The position numbers and the translations under genes are program-made. The notes beneath the pieces are model-generated. The model searched no databases. It was not told the DNA's origin and saw only the letters and a list, made by a program, of their open reading frames with translations. From NCBI GenBank assembly GCA_024399065.1, contig JAKSIB010000013.1:1-64000 (forward strand): a stretch of DNA of 64,000 nt, read 5' to 3'. The first letter of the stretch is position 1. The number at the start of each line of letters is the position of its first letter. Source of the stretch: Fibrobacter sp. Lineage in GTDB: Bacteria; Fibrobacterota; Fibrobacteria; Fibrobacterales; Fibrobacteraceae. Below, piece by piece: positions 41,945-49,552 of the stretch.

Positions 41945-43600
41945 ATGAAAAAACTCTCTACTCTCTCTCTCAGCTTGCTGCTTGGCGCAACCGTAGCCTC
42001 TGCAGCAGAAACTATCTACACCGCTCCGTCTTTCTTTGATGACGGCGCTTACTTCGGCCCGGATTGCGATCAGACCAACTACTCTGGTGCATATTATACC
42101 GGTGACTACACCAGCCCCTTCAAGACCTACTTGGGTAAGACCGACGCTGAAATCCAGGAAAAGATGGATCAGCTTTGGAATCACTACTTCAAGGGTGATA
42201 ACAATTCCAAGGTCTACTACGAAAATGGTAACGAAGCTTATATCAAGGATATCAACAATAACGATGTCCGTTCCGAAGGTATGTCTTACGGTATGATGAT
42301 TGCCGTGCAGACTGGACACAAGGAAGAATTTGACAAGCTTTGGAATTGGGCCAAGAACCACATGTGGCATAAGAGCGGTGACTGGGACGGCTACTTTGCC
42401 TGGAAGCGTGGCGACAATGGTCAGGGTGGCGACGATAACTGCGCACCCGATGGCGAACTTTACTTCATGATGTCTCTCCTCTTTGCTGCAAACCGTTGGG
42501 ACAATTCTCAGTATATGGAAGATGCTCAGTACATCCTGGACAAGATGTGGAGCAACTATAACCACAAGCTCTTCAATCAGGGCAACTACATCGTTACCTT
42601 CCAGCCGACTCAGGGCAACACCGATTTCTCTGATCCGTCTTATGACCTGCCGGCTTACCTGGATCTTTTCGCTCGCTGGTCTACCAAGCAGCAAGATAAC
42701 TGGGCCAAGGCAACTAAGGCTACCCGCGATCACTTGTACAAGTCTTCCAACAGCCAGTCAGGCTTGTTCACTGACTACAATAACTTCGATGGTACTCCCC
42801 ATGGAGTAAGCTTCAACGGCGACGCTGACAAGTATATGTACGATGCCATGCGTTGTGCCATGAACTTCGGTATGGACTACTATCTGTTCGGTGCCGATGC
42901 TTCTCGCCAAGAAGAAATGGCTAAGCGTATCATCAACTTCTTTGAAAAGGATGGCTATAAGCACGCTCGTTTCAACTGGGATGGCTCCAATCCTCGTGAA
43001 AGTTACACCTTGGGCGAAACTGGTGCCAATGCTGTGGCAACCTATGCTTTGATGAATGATCCTTCCTATGAAGCTGCTATCAAGAAGAACCTCAAGATGG
43101 CTTGGGATGCTAGCCTCATGACCGGTCAGTATCGCTACTACGATGGTTTGGTTCATTACCTCTCCATGCTCCACCTGTCTGGTACTTTCAAGATCTGGAA
43201 GCCGAAGCCGACCGTGGAAAAGAAGTCTATTGACGGCAACGAATACAATGGCGTTACCTACGACAAGGAAACCACCATCAATGCCTTCGAAGGTTGCAAG
43301 CTCTACGAAGTGACCATTTCTGGCAAGTCTACTCAGGCTTCTATTGACACAACCACCAAGGATACTTCTCTCGCCATCAATTCTTCCGTGAAGTCTTTGA
43401 CTGGCGCACGTGTGTGGTCCACCAACAGCTCTATCGTGATTGAAAATGCAAAGGTTGGCAGCAACATCACCGTTACCGACATGAACGGCCGCGTGATGAT
43501 GCGTTCCAAGGTTGGCTCTGCTTCTCAGGAAGTGCGCTTTGCAAACCGCGGTGCATTCCTGGTGATGGTCGGCAACAAGACCTTCAAGGTTATGAAGTAA
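41945..43600 (+). CDS. Secreted GH8 glycoside hydrolase with type IX-like C-terminal tail
   Basis: A 551-residue plant-polysaccharide enzyme: signal peptide (about 1-21), GH8 domain (about 25-410), C-terminal beta-sandwich tail (about 470-551). The catalytic acid is Glu111 in RSEGMSYGMM; WDGYFAWKRG and APDGELYFMMSL follow as in GH8 xylanases and Rex-type exo-oligoxylanases. The tail (VTDMNGRVMMRSK, FANRGAFLVMVGNKTFKVMK) resembles type IX secretion sorting domains. ATG 41945 is preferred over 41939 because AGGG lies 7 nt before it. Xylan or xylo-oligosaccharide is the likeliest substrate; beta-glucan is possible. Confidence 0.92.
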   Translation: MKKLSTLSLSLLLGATVASAAETIYTAPSFFDDGAYFGPDCDQTNYSGAYYTGDYTSPFKTYLGKTDAEIQEKMDQLWNHYFKGDNNSKVYYENGNEAYIKDINNNDVRSEGMSYGMMIAVQTGHKEEFDKLWNWAKNHMWHKSGDWDGYFAWKRGDNGQGGDDNCAPDGELYFMMSLLFAANRWDNSQYMEDAQYILDKMWSNYNHKLFNQGNYIVTFQPTQGNTDFSDPSYDLPAYLDLFARWSTKQQDNWAKATKATRDHLYKSSNSQSGLFTDYNNFDGTPHGVSFNGDADKYMYDAMRCAMNFGMDYYLFGADASRQEEMAKRIINFFEKDGYKHARFNWDGSNPRESYTLGETGANAVATYALMNDPSYEAAIKKNLKMAWDASLMTGQYRYYDGLVHYLSMLHLSGTFKIWKPKPTVEKKSIDGNEYNGVTYDKETTINAFEGCKLYEVTISGKSTQASIDTTTKDTSLAINSSVKSLTGARVWSTNSSIVIENAKVGSNITVTDMNGRVMMRSKVGSASQEVRFANRGAFLVMVGNKTFKVMK

Positions 43601-43639
43601 TTCTGCGCTAAGCGATTAGAAATTCATATATCTATCCAG

Positions 43640-43673
43640 AACAGGACGGTCATTTGACCGCCCTGCTTTTTTG
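43640..43673 (+). terminator. Terminator after the GH8 gene
   Basis: CAGG-A-CGGTC (43642-43651) / GACCG-C-CCTG (43656-43665) with a T-run. Confidence 0.85.
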
Positions 43674-43687
43674 TATTGAGGGGCTCG

Positions 43688-43786
43688 TTCAAACAAAAGT
43701 CCGCCGATGAGTAGACGAGTCGCGCTATGTGCAAATTCTTCGGTGGGGGAGGAGGACTTTTATGAGGCAACAACGTTTGGCTTGAA
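43688..43786 (+). other. Possible structured RNA between GH8 gene and por
   Basis: Nested complementarity: CAAAC / GTTTG outermost, AAAAGTCC (43695-43702) with GGACTTTT (43754-43761), then GCCGA / TCGGT. The hairpin at 43792-43826 could end such a transcript. No open frame of note. It might be a small RNA or a chance fold. Confidence 0.35.
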
Positions 43787-43791
43787 TAAAC

Positions 43792-43826
43792 AAAAAAAGG
43801 GCTCCTCTTGCGAGGAGTCCCTTTTT
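43792..43826. terminator. Bidirectional terminator after por
   Basis: GGG-CTCCTC-TTGC-GAGGAG-CCC hairpin with A-run and T-run. It serves por on the minus strand. Confidence 0.9.
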
Positions 43827-43848
43827 AACCGTTAGGCTTTAGCCTTGA

Positions 43849-46800
43849 TTACAGGCTAATCAAACCTTCAGTGTCCTGAGACATTGCGGTGTAGAATGCA
43901 AAGCGTGCATCCACTTCCTTCTGGAGGTCTTCGGCCAGCTTCTTAGCAACTTCCGGGTTGTTACGGGTGAGCTGCTTGTAGCGGTTTTCGGTGTAGATGT
44001 ATTCTGCAACCGGAATAGTCGGGGCCTTGGAGTCGAGAACAAGGGGTGCCTTGCCTTCGGCGGCGAGAGCCGGGTTGTAGCGGAGCAGAGTCCAGTAACC
44101 GGAATCCACAGCCATCTTCTGGTGTTCCAGCTGGCTGTTGAGATCGAAGCCGTGGTTGATGCAGGGGCAGTAGCAGATGATCAGAGACGGACCATTGTGA
44201 GCTTCTGCTTCCTGGAGAACCTTCAGGGCCTGAGCGTCGTTTGCGCCGATGGCGATACGGCCAACGTACACATTCTTGTAGCTCATGGCGATAAGACCGA
44301 GGTCCTTCTTGCCAGCGCGCTTACCAGCGGCAGCGAAGAGGGCGACGGCGCCACGGTTGGTGGACTTGGAAGCCTGTCCACCAGTGTTGGAGTAAACTTC
44401 AGTGTCGAGGACGCAGATGTTCACATTTTCACCGGTTGCCATGACGTGGTCGAGACCACCGTAACCGATGTCGTATGCCCAACCGTCACCACCGAAGATC
44501 CATACGGACTTCTTGACCAGGTAGTCTGCGAATTCGTCGCGGAGGCTTACGGAAGCTTCGTCGGTTGCACCAGCGAGAGCTGCCTTCAGTTCAGCAACGT
44601 TAGCGCGCTGAGCCTGGATGCCTGCTTCGTCGGACTGATCCTGAGAAGTGAGCTTAGCCTTGAGTTCGGCAGGAACGTTCACTGCTTCGAGGAGGCTTAC
44701 AGCCTGGTTTGCATGCTTGGTGATTGCAAGACGCATACCGAGACCGAATTCAGCGTTGTCTTCGAACAAGCTGTTAGCCCAAGCCGGACCACGGCCTTCC
44801 TTGTTCTTTGCCCACGGAGTAGTGGGGAGGTTACCACCGTAAATGGAAGAGCAGCCAGTTGCGTTTGCTACAACCATGCGGTCACCGAAGAGCTGAGAAA
44901 CGAGACGGACGTAAGCGGTTTCGCCACAGCCTGCGCAGGAGCCGGAGAATTCGAACAGAGGTTCGAGGAGCATAGCCTGCTTGACAAGGTTCTTGTTAAC
45001 CTTGGTGCGGTCAAATTCGGGGAGGTCAACGAAGAAGTCCCAGCACTTGCCTTCCTGAACCTTGATGGGTTCCTGCGGCACCATGTTGATGGCCTTCTTG
45101 CCTTCTTCGTTCTTGTCCTTACCGATACAAGCCTGAGTACAGACGCCGCAACCAGTACAGTCGTAGCTGGAGACGGAGATTGCGAATACGGGCTTTTCGG
45201 AGCCTTCGAGCTTGAAGCCCTTGGCAGCGGTGAACTTGAAGCCTTCCGGTGCGTTAGCAACAGCGGATTCGTCCACAACCTTCACGCGGATAGCAGCGTG
45301 GGGGCAGACCATAGCGCACTTGCCGCACTGAACGCAAGCGTCCGGATTCCAGGACGGGATGTTCAGGGCCAGGTCGCGCTTTTCGTACTTGGTGGTACCG
45401 GTGGGGAATACACCGTCGCAAGGCATCTTGGAAACGGGGAGCTTTTCGCCGTTGCCCTTGATGATTTCTGCAGTCACTTCGTTGACGAATGCAGGAGCGT
45501 TGCCGTGGATCGGAGCGCGGAATTCCTTGGTGCTGGTAACAGCGGCCGGAACCTTGACTTCGAAGAGGTTTGCAAGAGAAGCATCGATAGCGTCCCAGTT
45601 CTTCTGGACCACTTCCATACCCTTCTTGGCGTAAGTCTTTTCTGCGTACTTCTTGATGTACTTGATAGCAGTATCAGAATCAAGAACGTTGCCCAGCTTA
45701 GAGAAGAAGCAGGTCTGCATCACAGTGTTGATGCGACGACCCATGCCGGTCTTAGCAGCCACTGCGTATGCGTCGATCACATAAACCTTGAGCTGCTTCT
45801 TGATGATGACTTCCTGAACCGGACGGGGGAAAGTATCCCAGACGGTTTCAGCGGAGTGCGGGGTGTTGACCAGGAAGGTTGCGCCCTGCTTTGCATACTT
45901 CAGCATGTCCACGGATTCGAGATGCGGAGTATGGTGGCAAGCAACGAAGTCAGCTTCGTTTTCACCGATCAGGTACGGAGCGTCGATGATGCTCTTACCG
46001 AAACGGAGGTGAGAAGTGGTCATAGAACCAGACTTCTTGGAGTCGTAAACGAAGTAACCCTGAGCGTTGTTTTCGGTTTCGTTACCGATAATCTTGATGG
46101 AGTTCTTGTTTGCACCAACGGTACCGTCGGAGCCCAGACCGAAGAACATGGCCTGGAAGAAGTCGGAATCCAGCTTGAAGTCCGGATCGATGGGGAGGCT
46201 GGTGTTGCAGACGTCGTCGTTGATACCGACGGTGAAGCGTGCGCGCGGAGCTTCGAGAGAAAGTTCGTCGAAGATAGCCTTGACCATTGCCGGGGTGAAT
46301 TCCTTGGAGGAAAGACCGTAGCGGCCGCCGATCATCTTCGGCATAGCCATCTGGCCTGCCATGACGGCTTCAGAAACAGCGGTAAGAGCGTCCTGGAAGA
46401 GCGGTTCGCCTGCGGAACCCGGTTCCTTGCAGCGGTCGAGAACAGCGATCTTCTTGACGGTCTTGGGGAGAGCAGCAACAACTGCTTCCATGGGGAACGG
46501 ACGGTACAGACGTACGTTTACGAGACCGACCTTTTCGCCCTTGGAGTTGAGATACTTAACGGTGTCACCGATGGTGCAGGTAGAAGAGCCCATGGAGATG
46601 ATGACGCGTTCTGCATCGGGTGCGCCAACGTAGTCAACAATGTGGTACTGACGACCGGTGAAGGATGCAACCTTGTCCATGTACTTCTGGACGATTTCCG
46701 GAACTTTCTTGTAGAAGGGGTTCACGGTTTCGCGGCCCTGGAAGTAGACGTCCGGGTTCTGAGCGGTACCGCGCATGGTGGGGCGGTCCGGAGTGAGGCA

Positions 46801-47418
46801 GCGTTCGCGGCAAGCCTTCACATACTTTTCGTCGATGACGCTACGGATAACGCCGTCTTCGAGAGCTTCGATCTTCATGACTTCGTGAGAAGTACGGAAA
46901 CCGTCGAAGAAGTGAACGAACGGGACGCGGGATTCGAGAGTAGAAGCGTGAGCCACGAGAGCCATGTCCTGGCATTCCTGAACGGAGGAAGAGCCGAGCA
47001 TAGCGAAACCGGTCTGGCGGCAAGCCATGATGTCGGAGTGGTCACCGAAAATAGAAAGGCCCTGCATAGCAAGAGCACGGGCGGTCACATGGAAGACGGT
47101 CGGGGTCAGTTCGCCGGCGATCTTGTACATGTTGGGGATCATCAACAGAAGACCCTGGGAAGCGGTGAAGGTAGTGGTCAGAGCACCAGCCTGCAGAGCA
47201 CCGTGAACGGTACCGGCAGCGCCACCTTCGGACTGCATTTCAAAAACGCGGGGAACCTGACCCCAAATATTCTTCTTGCCTGCTGCACTCCAGTTATCGG
47301 CGTGTTCAGCCATCGGGCTAGACGGTGTAATCGGGTAGATAGCTGCCACTTCGCTAACTGCAAAAGCAACGTTAGCGGTAGCTTCGTTACCGTCACACGC
47401 AATCATCTTCTTTGCCAT
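43849..47418 (-). CDS. nifJ: Pyruvate:ferredoxin (flavodoxin) oxidoreductase
   Basis: Oxidises pyruvate to acetyl-CoA and CO2, reducing ferredoxin. The single 1189-residue chain contains all domains of the homodimeric enzyme: N-terminal pyrimidine-binding region (EVAAIYPITPSSPMAEHAD, about 22), a gamma-like domain (about 400-600), two [4Fe-4S] motifs (CVQCGKCAMVC, about 694, and CTGCGVCTQAC, about 752), and the C-terminal TPP domain (CAGCGE, about 824; GDGWAYDIGYGGLDH, about 974). ATG 47418 follows GGAGAC. The promoter region to 47706 contains a 13-bp perfect inverted repeat. Central to acetate and ATP production in fermentation. Confidence 0.97.
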   Translation of the reverse strand: MAKKMIACDGNEATANVAFAVSEVAAIYPITPSSPMAEHADNWSAAGKKNIWGQVPRVFEMQSEGGAAGTVHGALQAGALTTTFTASQGLLLMIPNMYKIAGELTPTVFHVTARALAMQGLSIFGDHSDIMACRQTGFAMLGSSSVQECQDMALVAHASTLESRVPFVHFFDGFRTSHEVMKIEALEDGVIRSVIDEKYVKACRERCLTPDRPTMRGTAQNPDVYFQGRETVNPFYKKVPEIVQKYMDKVASFTGRQYHIVDYVGAPDAERVIISMGSSTCTIGDTVKYLNSKGEKVGLVNVRLYRPFPMEAVVAALPKTVKKIAVLDRCKEPGSAGEPLFQDALTAVSEAVMAGQMAMPKMIGGRYGLSSKEFTPAMVKAIFDELSLEAPRARFTVGINDDVCNTSLPIDPDFKLDSDFFQAMFFGLGSDGTVGANKNSIKIIGNETENNAQGYFVYDSKKSGSMTTSHLRFGKSIIDAPYLIGENEADFVACHHTPHLESVDMLKYAKQGATFLVNTPHSAETVWDTFPRPVQEVIIKKQLKVYVIDAYAVAAKTGMGRRINTVMQTCFFSKLGNVLDSDTAIKYIKKYAEKTYAKKGMEVVQKNWDAIDASLANLFEVKVPAAVTSTKEFRAPIHGNAPAFVNEVTAEIIKGNGEKLPVSKMPCDGVFPTGTTKYEKRDLALNIPSWNPDACVQCGKCAMVCPHAAIRVKVVDESAVANAPEGFKFTAAKGFKLEGSEKPVFAISVSSYDCTGCGVCTQACIGKDKNEEGKKAINMVPQEPIKVQEGKCWDFFVDLPEFDRTKVNKNLVKQAMLLEPLFEFSGSCAGCGETAYVRLVSQLFGDRMVVANATGCSSIYGGNLPTTPWAKNKEGRGPAWANSLFEDNAEFGLGMRLAITKHANQAVSLLEAVNVPAELKAKLTSQDQSDEAGIQAQRANVAELKAALAGATDEASVSLRDEFADYLVKKSVWIFGGDGWAYDIGYGGLDHVMATGENVNICVLDTEVYSNTGGQASKSTNRGAVALFAAAGKRAGKKDLGLIAMSYKNVYVGRIAIGANDAQALKVLQEAEAHNGPSLIICYCPCINHGFDLNSQLEHQKMAVDSGYWTLLRYNPALAAEGKAPLVLDSKAPTIPVAEYIYTENRYKQLTRNNPEVAKKLAEDLQKEVDARFAFYTAMSQDTEGLISL

Positions 47419-47706
47419 GTGTGTCTCCAATTATTGTGTTAGTTATATAAAATCGTGATTTTACAAAAATCCAACGTAAATTTACTTAGTTTTTTTAAGG
47501 AAAAGCGAACTTTTTTCAAATTTTTCCTAAAAATTACCGATTTTTTTAACGTCCTGTGTAAAGGTGTGATGAAAAACGGACTTGCGGAAGGCAAAGTTCG
47601 CTTTTAAAAGCTTACAAAATTGTTATTTGTGCTTAAAACGGCTATTTTTTCCTGAAAATTTTTTATTCAGACCGACGCAGATTGTTTTATTTGTAACTTT
47701 TGGCCT
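47419..47706. promoter_or_regulatory. AT-rich region upstream of por with a 13-bp inverted repeat
   Basis: No gene seen. AAAAGCGAACTTT (47501-47513) and AAAGTTCGCTTTT (47593-47605) are perfect complements 79 bp apart. This could be a regulator site pair, or a long hairpin. It lies between the divergent por and ThiE-like genes. Confidence 0.55.
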
Positions 47707-48342
47707 ATGGAAAGCACACCGAGAAATTTGAGACTTTGGCTGGTCACCTGCCCAGATGGTTTTTCTGCAGAATACGAGGACATCGAGGAGATGTTCCGCC
47801 GGGGGCTTTCCCGCTTGATTCTGGACAAGAGAAGCCGAGGCGGTCAGCCGAGAGCTACCGACGACGAATACGAGCGTTGGCTCCTGAGCCTTTCCATGGA
47901 ATACCGCGACCGCATCTGGGTTCGTGGAACCCCCGACTTAGCCAACCGTCTGGATGTCCGCGGATGCGTCACCGAGGCCCGCAGCCTCATGGGGGAGGTT
48001 CCGGAATGCTGGAAGCGAGTAAACTGCGTCGCCCTCTGCAATAGTCTCGAAGAATACAACCAGTTGCCGGACTGGGTCAGCGGAGCCCTCATCGGCCCCT
48101 TCTTCCAGCCTCTTTCCGCATTGGAACCGGTGAAAACCTTAGACTCCGCAATCCTCAATTCCCTTCAGGAACCGGTGAGAATTCCCTTAATCGCCTGGGG
48201 CGGGGTAGAACCCGAAACCATGGCGGATTTCAAGAAGCTGCCCTTGGCCGGAGTGGCTACCTTAGGCGGAATCTGGAACTACGCAGACCCCATCAACGCC
48301 TTTATCAAGCTCCAGAGAGCCTGTTCTAGTCACATAATGTGA
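47707..48342 (+). CDS. Thiamine-phosphate-synthase-like (ThiE/TenI) protein
   Basis: A 211-residue protein that looks like a single TIM barrel of the ThiE/TenI type. LRLWLVTCPDGF near the start is beta-1; LILDKRSRGG (about 38) is the usual lysine region; ALIGPFFQPLSALEP (about 126) and GVATLGGIWNYADP (about 177) match the phosphate-binding end. Several catalytic ThiE positions look altered, so it may be TenI-like rather than a true synthase. No ribosome site is visible before ATG 47707. Divergent from por, which needs TPP, but that link is inference. Confidence 0.65.
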   Translation: MESTPRNLRLWLVTCPDGFSAEYEDIEEMFRRGLSRLILDKRSRGGQPRATDDEYERWLLSLSMEYRDRIWVRGTPDLANRLDVRGCVTEARSLMGEVPECWKRVNCVALCNSLEEYNQLPDWVSGALIGPFFQPLSALEPVKTLDSAILNSLQEPVRIPLIAWGGVEPETMADFKKLPLAGVATLGGIWNYADPINAFIKLQRACSSHIM

Positions 48343-48400
48343 TGAAACGCATAAGAAAAAAATAAGAAATCCCGATTTTTAGGCTAAAAAAGCCACTTTT

Positions 48401-48464
48401 TGTTCCAAGTTGGAATAAACTAGAATGATTTATTTCATTGTGGATGCATTTATGTACATATATT
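48401..48464 (+). promoter_or_regulatory. Promoter region of the HD-GYP regulator with the TTCCAA-N-TTGGAA site
   Basis: TGTTCCAAGTTGGAATA at 48401-48417. On the other strand it matches the padR operator (7508-7524) at 16 of 17 bases. A TATATT box at 48459-48464 lies 6 nt before ATG 48471. The palindrome is centred about 62 bp upstream of the expected start of transcription. Confidence 0.6.
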
Positions 48465-48470
48465 ATGACC

Positions 48471-49535
48471 ATGGAACTAGGTAGAGCGAAAATTTTGGTC
48501 GTTGACGATACCAAGACGAATATTGAAGTCTTAGAGGGTATCCTTTCTAACGACTACGACATGTATGTAGCCCTTAACGGAAAAAAGGCCATCATGCTGA
48601 CAGAGAAGGTGAAGCCGGATCTAATCCTTCTGGATGTCATGATGCCCGAAATGGACGGCTACGAAACTCTCAAGCAAATGCGAATCCAGGGTCTTGTGGA
48701 TAATACCCCGGTGATTTTCTTGACGGCAAAGGCCGACTCCAAGAGTGAACAAACCGGCCTCGACCTTGGGGCTGTAGACTACATTACCAAGCCCTTCAAC
48801 CCGGACTTGGTTCGCCTCCGTATTAAGAACCAACTTGAATTTAAGCACCAGCGCGATCATCTCAAGGATATTGTTAACGAACAGACGAAGACTCTCCGAA
48901 GAACCGTCAATGTTCTTTTGACCAGCTTGGGTGCCTTGGCAGAACACCGCGATACAGATACCGGTGAACACATTAAGCGTACCCAGGTCCTCGTTGAAAT
49001 GCTTGCAAACAAGCTTAGGGTCCATCCCAATTTTGCAGAAGCCATTCCCAACCAGGATTTTGTTGATTTCTATGCAAGTGCCGCTCCACTTCATGACATC
49101 GGTAAAGTGGGTATTCCCGATGAAATTTTGCATAAACCCGGCCGACTGGATGAAAACGAACGTGCCGTCATGAGCGAACATCCGCAAATCGGTTTCGACG
49201 TGCTTACCAGGGCAACCCGCGAACTTGGCGGAAACCCCCTGATCAAGATTGCTGCAGACATTACTTTGTACCATCACGAACGTTGGGATGGTCTTGGCTA
49301 TCCCACAAAGAAGAAGGGCGCAGAGATTCCTGTTGGCGCACGCCTCATGGCTGTGGCTGACGTGTACGATGCTCTAGTTTCCCGCAGACCGTATAAGGAA
49401 CCGTTCCCTCACGATGTTGCAGTAAACGAAATTAAAAAGGGAAGTGGCACACAATTCGACCCGGATGTTGTGAATGCTTTCATGGAAATCGAAAGCGAGC
49501 TCCCTTCTATTTACGACAAATTTAAAGATGCTTAG
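48471..49535 (+). CDS. Response regulator with HD-GYP c-di-GMP phosphodiesterase output
   Basis: 354 residues: receiver domain (about 1-120, phospho-acceptor Asp in LILLDVMMPEMDGY) followed by an HD-GYP domain (about 150-345). The catalytic HD is His208-Asp209 in LHDIGKVGIP, with HHERWDGLGYP further on. The expected product is degradation of c-di-GMP, controlled by phosphorylation. ATG 48471 lies 6 nt after a TATATT box and no ribosome site exists, so the mRNA is probably leaderless; ATG 48465 would start inside the promoter spacing. It is followed after 17 bp by a hybrid kinase, its likely partner. Confidence 0.92.
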   Translation: MELGRAKILVVDDTKTNIEVLEGILSNDYDMYVALNGKKAIMLTEKVKPDLILLDVMMPEMDGYETLKQMRIQGLVDNTPVIFLTAKADSKSEQTGLDLGAVDYITKPFNPDLVRLRIKNQLEFKHQRDHLKDIVNEQTKTLRRTVNVLLTSLGALAEHRDTDTGEHIKRTQVLVEMLANKLRVHPNFAEAIPNQDFVDFYASAAPLHDIGKVGIPDEILHKPGRLDENERAVMSEHPQIGFDVLTRATRELGGNPLIKIAADITLYHHERWDGLGYPTKKKGAEIPVGARLMAVADVYDALVSRRPYKEPFPHDVAVNEIKKGSGTQFDPDVVNAFMEIESELPSIYDKFKDA

Positions 49536-49552
49536 CTCTTTAAGGAGTTAAC

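Noticed and set aside
43703..43722. CCGATGAGTAGACGAG resembles a hammerhead ribozyme core
   Set aside because: The conserved CUGAUGA and GAAA core positions are not met.
44122..47442. An 1100-codon open frame opposite por
   Set aside because: Shadow of the por coding sequence; no ribosome site, no domains.
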